Source: Variovorax boronicumulans
GTDB taxonomy: Bacteria; Pseudomonadota; Gammaproteobacteria; Burkholderiales; Burkholderiaceae_C
NCBI RefSeq assembly: GCF_029892485.1
Contig: NZ_JARXVG010000012.1
Coordinates: 62,001-126,000 of the forward strand
Direction: 5' to 3'
DNA: 64,000 bases
Shown here: positions 56,476 to 64,000 of the stretch, piece after piece
How positions within the stretch are numbered: position 1 is the first letter of the stretch
Layout: each line of letters begins with the position of its first letter
The notes under the pieces: model-generated
Database searches by the model: none
Told to the model about the DNA's origin: nothing
Seen by the model: only the letters and a program-made list of their open reading frames with translations
Made by a program: the position numbers and the translations under genes

Positions 56476-57786
56476 ATGACCGAACACGTTCTCACCGCCC
56501 CGGCCACCGCCGCGGCACCGCCCAAGATGGGCCGGCTCGCAATGGCCAGCTCCATCGGCACCACGCTGGAGTGGTATGACTTCACCGTCTACAACATCAT
56601 GGCCGCGCTGGTCTTCAACGCGGTGTTCTTCCCGTCCTTCGATCCGCTCACGGGCACCATCCTCGCCTTCTCGACCTACGCGGTCGGCTACATCTCGCGG
56701 CCGCTGGGCGGCGTGGTGTTCGGGCACCTGGGCGACCGGCTCGGCCGGCGCTTCGTGCTGGTGGCCACGCTGGTCATCATGGGTGTTTCCACCGGCCTGA
56801 TGGGCCTGCTGCCGACCTATGCCACGTGGGGCATCTGGGCGCCCGTGGCACTGGTGGCACTGCGCTTCGTGCAAGGCGTGGCGCTCGGCGGCGAATGGGC
56901 CGGCGCGGTGCTGTTGTCGATGGAGCACGGCAAGTCGAACGAGCGCGGCCGCAACGCCTCGTTCACGCAGGTCGGCCCGTCGTGCGGCACGCTGATCGGC
57001 ACCGGCTTCATCGCCATCGTGTCGGCCTGGCTGAGCCCGGAAGAATTCCAGGCCTGGGGCTGGCGCCTGCCGCTGATCTCCAGCGTCGCGCTGGTGCTGT
57101 TCGGCCTGTGGCTGCGCCGCGGCGTGGACGAGACGCCCGTGTTCCTGGAGATGGAACAGAAGAAGGCCACCGCCAAGACGCCCATCAAGGAGGTGTTCAC
57201 GCAGCACTGGCGCAGCCTGCTGGTGGCCGGTGGCTCGCGCATCGGCTCCGACGTGCTGTACGCGCTGGTCGTGGTGTTCACGCTGACCTACGTGACCACG
57301 GTGCTGCACCTGTCGCGTCCGCTGGCGCTCACCGCCACGATGATCGGCGCGGCCTGCAACGCGATTGCGGTGCCGTGGTTCGGCAGCCTGTCCGACCGCA
57401 TCGGCCGTCGTCCGGTCTACATGGCCGGCGCGCTGCTGGGCATGGCGTGGGCCTTCGTGTTCTTCGTGCTGATGGACAGCGCACACCCGGTCGCCATCTG
57501 TGCGGCAGTGGTGGTCGGCCTGCTGATCCACGCCATGATGTACGGCCCGCAGGCCGCCTTCGTGACCGAGCAGTTCCCGGGCCGCGTGCGCTATGCCGGC
57601 TCGTCGCTGGCCTACACGCTGGCCGGCATCCTCGGCGGCGGCTTCGCGCCGCTGATCATCGCGAGCCTTTTCAAGTCATGGGGCAGCACATTGGCCGTAT
57701 CGCTGTACGTGACCTGCGCGCTGTGCGTCACGCTGATCGCCCTCTTCGTTGCGCGCGAAACCGCCAAGAAACCCCTGGAAGCCTGA
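56476..57786 (+). CDS. MFS transporter, metabolite:H+ symporter (MHS) family
   Basis: A 436-residue inner-membrane symporter with about twelve helices. The MHS fingerprints are ASSIGTTLEWYDFTVYNIMAAL, GYISRPLGGVVFGHLGDRLGRRFVL, RFVQGVALGGEWAGAVLL (motif C) and FPGRVRYAGSSLAYTLAGILGGG. The family takes up citrate, alpha-ketoglutarate, proline/betaine or aromatic acids. In this cluster it most likely imports the amide or acid that the amidase processes. ATG at 56476; a TTG at 56458 is weaker. Confidence 0.93.
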   Translation: MTEHVLTAPATAAAPPKMGRLAMASSIGTTLEWYDFTVYNIMAALVFNAVFFPSFDPLTGTILAFSTYAVGYISRPLGGVVFGHLGDRLGRRFVLVATLVIMGVSTGLMGLLPTYATWGIWAPVALVALRFVQGVALGGEWAGAVLLSMEHGKSNERGRNASFTQVGPSCGTLIGTGFIAIVSAWLSPEEFQAWGWRLPLISSVALVLFGLWLRRGVDETPVFLEMEQKKATAKTPIKEVFTQHWRSLLVAGGSRIGSDVLYALVVVFTLTYVTTVLHLSRPLALTATMIGAACNAIAVPWFGSLSDRIGRRPVYMAGALLGMAWAFVFFVLMDSAHPVAICAAVVVGLLIHAMMYGPQAAFVTEQFPGRVRYAGSSLAYTLAGILGGGFAPLIIASLFKSWGSTLAVSLYVTCALCVTLIALFVARETAKKPLEA

Positions 57787-57793
57787 GACCGAC

Positions 57794-58507
57794 ATGCATC
57801 TGCGTTTTGCCTGCGAAACCGTGAGCGCCGACAGCGCCCGCGCCATCGAACTGCGTTCCGTCGAACCCACCGCGCTGGTGGTGGCCGGATGGACCGGCCG
57901 CGACGTCGCGGCCATCGAACACCACATCGAGGAGCTGGCCGCCATCGGCGTGCCGCGCCCTTCGAGCGTGCCGCTGTACTACCGGGTGGCCGCACAGCTG
58001 CTGACCCAGTCGAGCGCCATCGAAGCCCTGGGCGACCAGAGCTCCGGCGAGGCCGAACCCGTGTTCTTCTTCTCGCAAGGCGAGTGGTGGCTGAGCGTGG
58101 CCTCGGACCACACCGACCGCCAGGTCGAGAGCTACTCGGTCGCCGTCTCCAAGCAGATGTGCGCCAAGCCCGTGGCCCAGGTGGCCTGGCGATGGCGCGA
58201 CCTGGAGACGCACCAGGACGAGATCGAGCTGCACTCGCGCATCTTCGAGGACGGCCGCTGGGTGGACTACCAGCGCGGCACGCTCGCATCGATCCGGCCG
58301 CTGGCCGCGCTGCGCGACGGCATGCCCGGCACGAGCGCCGCGCCCGAGGGCCTGTTCATGACCTGCGGCACGCTGGGCGCGCTGCCCAATGCGAAAGGCG
58401 AAGGCATCCGTCCCGCCGCGCAGATGGAGATCGAGCTGCGCGACCCGCGCCTGCAGCGGCGCATCGTGCATCGCTACGCGGTGGCCGCACTGCCGGTGGT
58501 GGCGTGA
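57794..58507 (+). CDS. DUF2848 family protein
   Basis: A 237-residue protein recognised by its layout: an N-terminal FACETVSADSARAIELRS block, PSSVPLYYRVAAQLLTQSS, EPVFFFSQGEWWLSVASDHTDRQVE, and a C-terminal FMTCGTLGALPNAKGEGI. I recall this as DUF2848 but no function. It lies 8 bp after the transporter, and its TGA overlaps the amidase ATG by one base (TGATG). It probably shares the amidase pathway as an accessory hydrolase or isomerase; the EWW-SDHTDR stretch contains possible metal ligands. Confidence 0.82.
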   Translation: MHLRFACETVSADSARAIELRSVEPTALVVAGWTGRDVAAIEHHIEELAAIGVPRPSSVPLYYRVAAQLLTQSSAIEALGDQSSGEAEPVFFFSQGEWWLSVASDHTDRQVESYSVAVSKQMCAKPVAQVAWRWRDLETHQDEIELHSRIFEDGRWVDYQRGTLASIRPLAALRDGMPGTSAAPEGLFMTCGTLGALPNAKGEGIRPAAQMEIELRDPRLQRRIVHRYAVAALPVVA

Positions 58508-59856
58508 TGCGCGGCACCGGCAACCTCACCATCGCCGCGCTGCGCGAACGCATTGCGCGCGGCGAGCTGTCGCACGAAGCGCTGATCCAGCAGGTGCTCG
58601 AAGCGGCCGCGCTGCCGTCGGCGCAGCATGTGTTCACGAAGACCTACGCCGATGCGGCGCTCGCGGCAGCGCGTCATGCGGACGCGGCGCAGAAGGCCGG
58701 CGTGCAACTCGGCGCGCTCGCGGGCCTGCCCGTGTCGGTCAAAGACCTGTACGACATCGCGGGCGAAACCACGATGGCCGGCTCCGCCGTCTGCGAAGGC
58801 GAGCCATCGGCCACGCGCGACGCTGTGGCCGTGGCGCGGCTGCGCACGCAGGGCGTGGCCATCGTCGGCAAGACCAACATGACGGAATTCGCGTTCTCGG
58901 GCGTGGGCATCAACCCGCACTACGGCACGCCGCACAACCCGGCCGATGCGGGCACACCGCGCATTCCGGGTGGCTCGTCGTCGGGCGCAGCCGTGTCGGT
59001 GGCGCTCGGCCTTGCGGTCGCGGGGCTGGGCTCGGACACGGGCGGCTCGATCCGCATTCCGGCCGCGCTCTGCGGGCTCGTGGGTTTCAAGAGCACGCAG
59101 TCGCGCGTGCCGCGCACGGGCGCCTTCGAGCTCGCGCGTTCGCTGGACACCGTCTGCGCGATGGCGCGCAGCGTCGAAGACTGCCTGGTCGCCGATGCGG
59201 CCATTGCCGATGCACCGCTGGTGGTGCGCCGGCGTCCGCTCCAGGGCCTGCGCCTCGCGGTGCCGCGCACGCTGATGTTCGACGGCATCGAGCCCGCGGT
59301 CGCGCGCGCCTTCGAGCGTTCGGTGCAGGCGCTGTCGGCGGCGGGTGCGCAGGTGGTCGACATCACGCTGGCCGAGCTGGCGGAGATCGCGTCGATCAAT
59401 GCGCCCGGCGGCTTCTCGCCGGTGGAAGCATCGGCGGTTCATCGCGAGCGCTTCGCCGCAAAGCGCGAGGGTTTCGACGCGCGCGTGGCCGCCCGCATCG
59501 CGCTCGGCACCGAGGTGCGCGCGGCCGACTACATCGTCATGCAGGACCGCCGCCGCGACTGGATCGGCCGTGTCGAACATGCGCTCGAAGGCTTCGATGC
59601 GCTCATCTGCCCGACCGTGCCGATCGTGGCGCCGCCGATCGCATCGCTGGCCGAGGACGCGGCCTTCTTCCAGGCCAACGGCCTCTTGCTGCGCAACACC
59701 TTTGCGATCAATTTCCTCGACGGGTGCGCGTTCAGCCTGCCGTGCCATGCACCGGACGAACTGCCGGTGGGGCTGATGCTCTCGTCGGTGCGCGGCGACG
59801 ACGCACGGCTCGCGGCCGCGGCGCTGGCGATGGAGCCCGTGCTGCGCCTGGCCTGA
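58507..59856 (+). CDS. Amidase, amidase-signature family
   Basis: A 449-residue hydrolase with the Ser-cisSer-Lys triad: Lys in LPVSVKDLYDIAG, the first Ser in the GGSSSGAAVSV box and the nucleophile Ser in GSDTGGSIRIPAALCG. Domain size and the final segment match GatA/AtzF-type enzymes and aryl-acylamidases. Without GatB/GatC nearby it is a metabolic amidase rather than the tRNA-dependent one. It is cotranscribed with DUF2848 and an MHS importer, so it most likely degrades an imported amide. The substrate is unknown. Confidence 0.93.
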   Translation: MRGTGNLTIAALRERIARGELSHEALIQQVLEAAALPSAQHVFTKTYADAALAAARHADAAQKAGVQLGALAGLPVSVKDLYDIAGETTMAGSAVCEGEPSATRDAVAVARLRTQGVAIVGKTNMTEFAFSGVGINPHYGTPHNPADAGTPRIPGGSSSGAAVSVALGLAVAGLGSDTGGSIRIPAALCGLVGFKSTQSRVPRTGAFELARSLDTVCAMARSVEDCLVADAAIADAPLVVRRRPLQGLRLAVPRTLMFDGIEPAVARAFERSVQALSAAGAQVVDITLAELAEIASINAPGGFSPVEASAVHRERFAAKREGFDARVAARIALGTEVRAADYIVMQDRRRDWIGRVEHALEGFDALICPTVPIVAPPIASLAEDAAFFQANGLLLRNTFAINFLDGCAFSLPCHAPDELPVGLMLSSVRGDDARLAAAALAMEPVLRLA

Positions 59857-59866
59857 TCGGACGAGG

Positions 59867-59892
59867 CCGAGCCGGGGGCGGCCCCGGTTCGG
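59867..59892 (+). terminator. GC-rich hairpin after the amidase
   Basis: CCGAGCCGGGG and CCCCGGTTCGG pair over 11 bp with one G-U and a GCGG loop, 10 bp after the amidase stop. No T-tract follows, so it is terminator-like at best. Confidence 0.45.
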
Positions 59893-59985
59893 CTATCGTC
59901 TTGCGATGCCGCTTTCGCAACCTACCCTCACTGGCGCGCGCATTCTTCCGCGCCCCTTGCTCGCGTCCGAAGCGAGGCTTCACAC

Positions 59986-60480
59986 ATGACGCATTCCGTC
60001 GTCGCCACCGAAGAGCGCCACTTCGAGAGCCTGCACCAGGCACTCGACATCGTGGCGCGCGAAAAGAAGTACCTTGCACAGACACAGGCGCCACCGCTGG
60101 AGCAATCGATCGCCTTCTATCGCAACGTGCTCGCCAAGGGCTTCCCGCATTTCGTGGCGGTCGATGGCAACGGCAAGGTCGTGGGCTGGTGCGATGTGTC
60201 GCCGGTCTTCGGAAACTCGCGGGCCCACATCGGCATCCTGGGCATCGCGCTGCTGCCCGAGGCGCGCGGCCGCGGACTGGGCGCACAGTTGCTGCAGGCC
60301 GCCATCGACAAGTCATGGTCGTGCGGTCTCACCCGCATCGAACTGGCAGTCCGCGCGGACAACGTCAACGCCAAGGCACTGTACGAGCGGCTGGGCTTCG
60401 AGCACGAAGGCCTCGCGCGCCGCGCCAGCCTGATCGACGGCATCTACCACGATGCCTTCAGGATGGCCCTGCTTCGCTAG
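59986..60480 (+). CDS. GNAT-family N-acetyltransferase
   Basis: A 164-residue acetyltransferase. ALLPEARGRGLGAQLLQAAID is the acetyl-CoA loop, and RADNVNAKALYERLGFEHEGLARRA is the C-terminal motif of the RimI/YhhY-like group. Close homologues acetylate small molecules or protein N-termini. It follows the amidase by 130 bp with a hairpin between, so it is probably a separate transcription unit. Confidence 0.92.
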   Translation: MTHSVVATEERHFESLHQALDIVAREKKYLAQTQAPPLEQSIAFYRNVLAKGFPHFVAVDGNGKVVGWCDVSPVFGNSRAHIGILGIALLPEARGRGLGAQLLQAAIDKSWSCGLTRIELAVRADNVNAKALYERLGFEHEGLARRASLIDGIYHDAFRMALLR

Positions 60481-60515
60481 ACTGGGATATCCACTGCAAT
60501 CGGAGAGCCCCGCTC

Positions 60516-60794
60516 ATGTGCAGAAGCATCAAGACCCTCTACAACTTCGAGCCCCCCGCCACCGAGCAGGAGATCCGCGCCGCCGCGCTGCAGTTCGTGC
60601 GCAAGCTCAGTGGTTTCAGCGTGCCGTCGAAGGCCAACGAAGAAGCTTTCGAGCGCGCGGTCGACGAGGTGGCCGCGACCGCGGCGCGCCTGATCGACTC
60701 GCTCGTCACCACGGCCGAGCCGAAGGACCGCGCCGTCGAGGCCGAGCGCGCCAAGGCCCGTTCGGCCGCCCGGTTCGGCACCACGCCTGCCTGA
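60516..60794 (+). CDS. DUF2277 protein
   Basis: A 92-residue helical protein. MCRSIKTLYNFEPPATEQE and the rest, including RAAALQFVRKLSGF and AFERAVDEVAATAARLIDSL, match the DUF2277 family very well. Function unknown. The ATG at 60516 follows GGAGAG by 9 nt. Confidence 0.92.
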   Translation: MCRSIKTLYNFEPPATEQEIRAAALQFVRKLSGFSVPSKANEEAFERAVDEVAATAARLIDSLVTTAEPKDRAVEAERAKARSAARFGTTPA

Positions 60795-60869
60795 AAAAGC
60801 CCTGGCCGACGCGGGCCGGCACGCGTTTGATATCGTGTTTGCGTGTTGCCAGATGCAACCGACAAGCAC

Positions 60870-61271
60870 ATGAAAAAGACCTACACCGGCGGCTGCCACT
60901 GCGGCGCCGTGCGATTCGAAGCCGACATCGACCTGAGCCTGGGCACCCTGCGGTGCAACTGCGCGATCTGCACCCAGACGCGCTTCTGGCCAGCCATCGT
61001 CGCGACCGATGCCTTCCGCCTGCTCGAAGGCGAATCCGAACTCAGCGACCAGATGCTGGACACCCGCAACAGCCACTACATCGTGTGCCGGCACTGCAGC
61101 GTGCGCTCCTTCGGCATGGGCCATTCGCCCGAGACCGGTGCGAGTGCCTACGGCGTGAACGTGACCTGCCTGGACGACGTGGAACTGGACGACCTCGCGA
61201 ACTCGCCGATCAGCTACGTGGACGGGCACCGCGGCACCTGGCACGTTGCGCGCACGGCTATCGACACCTGA
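60870..61271 (+). CDS. GFA-family (glutathione-dependent formaldehyde-activating-like) zinc protein
   Basis: A 133-residue CENP-V/GFA-fold protein. The zinc ligands lie in GGCHCGAVRFE, LRCNCAICTQ and VCRHCSVRSFGMG. Founding members were named for spontaneous formaldehyde-glutathione reactions, but most are of unknown biochemistry. ATG at 60870. It is followed by a long non-coding stretch and a strong terminator hairpin. Confidence 0.92.
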   Translation: MKKTYTGGCHCGAVRFEADIDLSLGTLRCNCAICTQTRFWPAIVATDAFRLLEGESELSDQMLDTRNSHYIVCRHCSVRSFGMGHSPETGASAYGVNVTCLDDVELDDLANSPISYVDGHRGTWHVARTAIDT

Positions 61272-61486
61272 TGGCCTCCTGGTCACGGTCGTGAAGACGT
61301 TGCATGCGGTGTTCGCGGTGTTCGCGGTGTTCGCGGGCTTCGCGCGCAAGCTGCTCTTGTCGCCCGCGCGCGCAGCGGCGCTTCAATCTCACGGGGGGGT
61401 CGCTGCTGAGCGCAGCGGACATCTGGGCGCCGACGGCGCGTCGGCCGGGATAAGGAAGGAAAGAGGCGCATCCGGGGCGCCCATGT

Positions 61487-61525
61487 AAAAAAGGCCGCGA
61501 AGCTCAAAGCTTCGCGGCCTTTTTT
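61487..61525. terminator. Strong bidirectional intrinsic terminator
   Basis: An 18-bp perfect stem (AAAAAAGGCCGCGAAGCT with its exact complement) around a CAA loop, with A-run/T-run ends on both strands. It ends transcription from the GFA gene side and from the small lipoprotein gene on the minus strand. The 215 bp between the GFA stop and this stem carry only a short tandem repeat (9-bp unit, 61306-61344) and no convincing gene. Confidence 0.95.
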
Positions 61526-61529
61526 ACGG

Positions 61530-61733
61530 TCAGCGGTTCGGGTTGTTCGGCGCGCGGTCGTAGCGGTTGGGGATGCCGTCGCCATCGCGGTCGCGGTCGG
61601 CACGGTTCGGTATGCCGTCGCGATCGCGGTCGCGCTGGGCGCGCGGCGGCGGATTGTTGTCGTACGGTGCGACCACGCAACCGGCCAGGGCGGCCGATGC
61701 GGCGAGCACGATCGTCAGTGTCTTGATCATCAT
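61530..61733 (-). CDS. Small lipoprotein with thrombospondin type-3-like calcium-binding repeats
   Basis: A 67-residue precursor. The lipobox LAGC (LAASAALAGC) gives a mature lipoprotein of about 49 residues. The mature part is almost entirely two Asp-rich DRDRDGIPNRAD and DRDGDGIPNRYD repeats, which resemble TSP-3 calcium-binding loops. AAGGAG stands 8 nt before the ATG. The gene is monocistronic and bounded by the terminator. Function unknown; calcium-dependent envelope stabilisation is a guess. Confidence 0.85.
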   Translation of the reverse strand: MMIKTLTIVLAASAALAGCVVAPYDNNPPPRAQRDRDRDGIPNRADRDRDGDGIPNRYDRAPNNPNR

Positions 61734-61995
61734 GATGTGTTCTCCTTGGAGTGGTTATGGAACCGGCTCGCCCTCCAGCGAGCCGGTATGGCATTGAAGG
61801 CCACGCCGGTACGCCTTGGGTTTCTGCATCGAAGCCGTTGCGTGAAGTTCGTTACCGGATGTGGAATCTGCTGTCACTCTGGGCCGAAGCGCCCGCCCGG
61901 GCAAGGCGGCAAGCCGCCCGTTCCGGAGTAGGCGTGAATCCCGTGGTGCATCGCAGAGAATGCGGGGCCGACCGTCCTCAACCCCCTCGCCTTCG
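61734..61995. other. Intergenic region, no supported gene
   Basis: A hairpin with a 10-bp stem (ACCGGCTCGC at 61762-61771 and GCGAGCCGGT at 61778-61787) lies upstream of the lipoprotein gene on its strand. The remainder carries no convincing promoter or gene. A short open frame on the plus strand overlaps the pbpC start and was rejected. pbpC regulation may lie here. Confidence 0.5.
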
Positions 61996-64000
61996 ATGCA
62001 GCTGCCTGTGCTTTTCACGCCCTCCCGCCGGGCCCTCGCCGTGGCGGTGCTTGCCGCGGCCTGCGCGCACCCGGCCTGGGCGCTCGTCACCTTCGACGAA
62101 GTGAAGCGCGATTTCCGCTCCTCCGACACCGCAGTGCTCGACCGCAACGGCGAGCTGCTGCAGCGCGTGCGCACCGATGCCACGGTGCGGCGCGGCCAGT
62201 GGATCGCGCTGGCGGACGTGTCGCCGGCGCTGCGCACGGCCATGGTGCTGAGCGAGGACCGCCGCTTCTACGAACACAGCGGGATCGACTGGCGCGCGGT
62301 GTCGTCCGCCGCCTGGGGGAACCTCTGGAACACGCGCACCCGGGGCGCATCGACCATCACGATGCAGCTCTCCGGCCTGCTGGACGACGAGCTGCGCCGC
62401 GCGTCGGGCGGCCGCAGCTTCACCCAGAAGATCGGCCAGACCGTGGCCGCCGCGCAACTGGAGCGCAGCTGGCGCAAGGACCAGATCCTGGAGGCCTATC
62501 TCAACACCGTGCCGTTCCGCGGCGAGATCGTGGGCATCGATGCGCTCTCGCGCACGCTGTTCAGCAAGGCGCCCAGCGGCCTCGATGCACGCGAGGCGGC
62601 CGTGGCCTCGGCGCTGGTGCGCGCGCCCAATGCCAAGCCCGCGCTCGTCGCGCAGCGCGCCTGCGAGGTGTTGCGCGCGATGGAGCCCGAGCAAAAAGTC
62701 GATTGCGACGCGATCGACATGTTCACCAGCGCGGCTGTGCAGCGGCGCGCCTTCGATGCCAATGAAGGCATTGCGCCGCATGCCGCGCGGCGGGTGCTGC
62801 GCGAGATGCGGGATGCGGCAAGCGCCGCTCCGGCCGCCCCGCCGAAGGGCAAGGAAAACAGCGTCCGCACCACCCTGCGCGCACCGCTGCAGCGCTTTGC
62901 GCTCGACTCCCTGCAGCGCCACCTGCGCGAACTGCGCGACCGGCATGTGGAAGACGGCGCGCTCGTGGTGCTCGACAACGCCAGCGGCGAGGTGCTCGCG
63001 TGGGTCGGCTCTTCCGGCCCCTTGAGCCAGGCGGCCGAGGTCGATGGCGTGACCGCGCTGCGCCAGCCGGGCTCCACGCTCAAGCCGCTGCTCTACGGCC
63101 AGGCGCTTGCCGAGAAGCGGATCACCGCGGCCTCGCTGATCGAAGATTCGTCGGCGCAGATCAGCACCGCGAGCGGCCTCTACATTCCGCAGAACTACGA
63201 CCGCCGGTTCAAGGGCCCCGTCTCCGCGCGTACGGCGCTGGCCGCATCGCTGAACGTGCCGGCGGTGCGCACGCTGGTGATGGTGTCGCCCGAGTCGTTC
63301 GCACGCAGCCTGCGTGCGGCCGGCCTGCCGCTGCGCGAAAGCGGCGACTACTACGGCTACAGCCTCGCGCTCGGCAGCGCCGAGGTGTCGCTGCTGTCGC
63401 TCGCCAACGCCTACCGCATGGTGGCCAACGGCGGGCGCTACGGAACGACGACGATGACCGCGCAGCCGCCGGCATCTCCCGCCGACAAGGCGAAGGCCGC
63501 GGCCGTTGCGCCACTGCTCGACCCGCGCGCCGCCTTCATCGTCGGCGACATCCTCTCCGACCCGAACGCGCGCACCCGCACCTTCGGCCTGGACAGCATC
63601 CTCTCCACCCGCTTCTGGACCGCGGTGAAGACCGGCACCAGCAAGGACATGCGCGACAACTGGGCCGTGGGCTGGTCGCAGCGCTACACGGTGGGCGTGT
63701 GGGTCGGCAACGCGAGCGGCGCCTCGATGTGGGACGTGAGCGGCACCAGCGGCGCGGCGCCCGTGTGGGCCGAGGTGATGCGCTTCCTGCACGCGCGCGA
63801 ACCCAGCCGCGCGCCCGCGCCGCCCGCCGGCCTCGTCGAGGCGCGCGTCGAATTCGGCCCGGCCGCCGACGGCAACGCCATCGAGGCGGCGCGCAGCGAG
63901 TGGTTCCTGCAGGGCACCGAGCAGCCGCTCTTCGCGCTGGACACCGGCATGGCGACCGATGCCTTCGCCGCGCGCATCACCGCCCCTTCGGACGGCACCA
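61996..64000 (+). CDS. pbpC: Penicillin-binding protein 1C, C-terminus outside the window
   Basis: At least 668 residues of a class A PBP. A signal/anchor (ALAVAVLAAACAHPAWA) is followed by the GT51 transglycosylase with catalytic E87 in LSEDRRFYEHSGIDW and STITMQL (about residues 119-125). The transpeptidase has S360-T-L-K363, ASLNVPAVR and K545-T-G-T-S. The short PBP1C-type linker and the MARE-type C-terminal domain (not reached in the window) fit PBP1C. It is the known functional partner of bacterial alpha-2-macroglobulin; A2M is at 45-51 kb. Confidence 0.94.
   Translation, partial: MQLPVLFTPSRRALAVAVLAAACAHPAWALVTFDEVKRDFRSSDTAVLDRNGELLQRVRTDATVRRGQWIALADVSPALRTAMVLSEDRRFYEHSGIDWRAVSSAAWGNLWNTRTRGASTITMQLSGLLDDELRRASGGRSFTQKIGQTVAAAQLERSWRKDQILEAYLNTVPFRGEIVGIDALSRTLFSKAPSGLDAREAAVASALVRAPNAKPALVAQRACEVLRAMEPEQKVDCDAIDMFTSAAVQRRAFDANEGIAPHAARRVLREMRDAASAAPAAPPKGKENSVRTTLRAPLQRFALDSLQRHLRELRDRHVEDGALVVLDNASGEVLAWVGSSGPLSQAAEVDGVTALRQPGSTLKPLLYGQALAEKRITAASLIEDSSAQISTASGLYIPQNYDRRFKGPVSARTALAASLNVPAVRTLVMVSPESFARSLRAAGLPLRESGDYYGYSLALGSAEVSLLSLANAYRMVANGGRYGTTTMTAQPPASPADKAKAAAVAPLLDPRAAFIVGDILSDPNARTRTFGLDSILSTRFWTAVKTGTSKDMRDNWAVGWSQRYTVGVWVGNASGASMWDVSGTSGAAPVWAEVMRFLHAREPSRAPAPPAGLVEARVEFGPAADGNAIEAARSEWFLQGTEQPLFALDTGMATDAFAARITAPSDGT

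Noticed and set aside
61751..62104. 117-residue plus-strand frame before and over pbpC
   Set aside because: Out of frame with pbpC, includes its signal-peptide codons in another frame, no ribosome-binding site.
61978..63792. 604-residue open frame on the minus strand
   Set aside because: Antisense of pbpC, which has clear catalytic motifs on the other strand.

Overview
The window is 64 kb of high-GC DNA with the gene content of a betaproteobacterial chromosome in the order Burkholderiales, most likely family Comamonadaceae and Variovorax-like. This rests on the divergent rluC/rne pair, the hemC-hemD-hemX-hemY operon divergent from ppc, the argH/algZ/algR arrangement, and intergenic repeats of a type I recall from that family. 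No tRNA, rRNA, CRISPR array, transposase or phage gene was seen. The DNA reads as chromosome with accessory insertions.

Layout. 1-2.5 kb (minus): rluC, a HAD phosphatase, a Rieske protein and the start of an S49 peptidase. 3.1-6.3 kb: rne (RNase E) behind a leader of about 550 nt. 6.4-8.9 kb: a LysR regulator divergent from a 14-helix drug-type exporter. 8.9-13.1 kb (minus): the tetrapyrrole operon hemC-hemD-hemX-hemY, with a repeat between hemX and hemY. 13.2-16.1 kb: ppc. 16.2-25.2 kb: a small membrane protein, a cyclic beta-1,2-glucan synthase-like giant (about 2,734 aa) and a small membrane protein. 25.4-26.6 kb: an MFS exporter. 26.6-31.1 kb: an AT-rich regulatory stretch, then a trimeric autotransporter adhesin of 1,291 aa. 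31.2-33.3 kb: LysR, GNAT and HxlR genes. 33.3-36.4 kb (minus): an AlgZ-like kinase, an AlgR-like regulator and an AI-2E-family transporter, each overlapping the next by 4 nt. 36.5-41.3 kb: argH, a rhomboid protease and two unknown membrane proteins. 41.4-43.6 kb: an ECF sigma factor, its RskA-like anti-sigma factor and a secreted SGNH hydrolase. 43.6 kb: a 126-bp near-palindromic element. 43.7-44.9 kb: an OpgC-type membrane protein. 45-51 kb: an alpha-2-macroglobulin with an intact thioester motif. 51.2-61.7 kb: small cytoplasmic genes, a class D beta-lactamase, and a catabolic-looking LysR / dimeric-barrel / MHS transporter / DUF2848 / amidase cluster. 62-64 kb: pbpC, cut by the window edge.

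Shared themes. Much of the window serves the cell envelope: a periplasmic glucan synthase and an OpgC-type modifier, an adhesin, A2M and PBP1C (a known functional pair, here 11 kb apart), a rhomboid protease, an ECF/anti-sigma pair and a beta-lactamase. The order argH-algZ-algR-...-hemC-hemD-hemX-hemY matches, from memory, the contiguous Pseudomonas aeruginosa locus. Here about 20 kb of mostly accessory envelope genes separates the two halves. All family names come from reading motifs; no database search was run.
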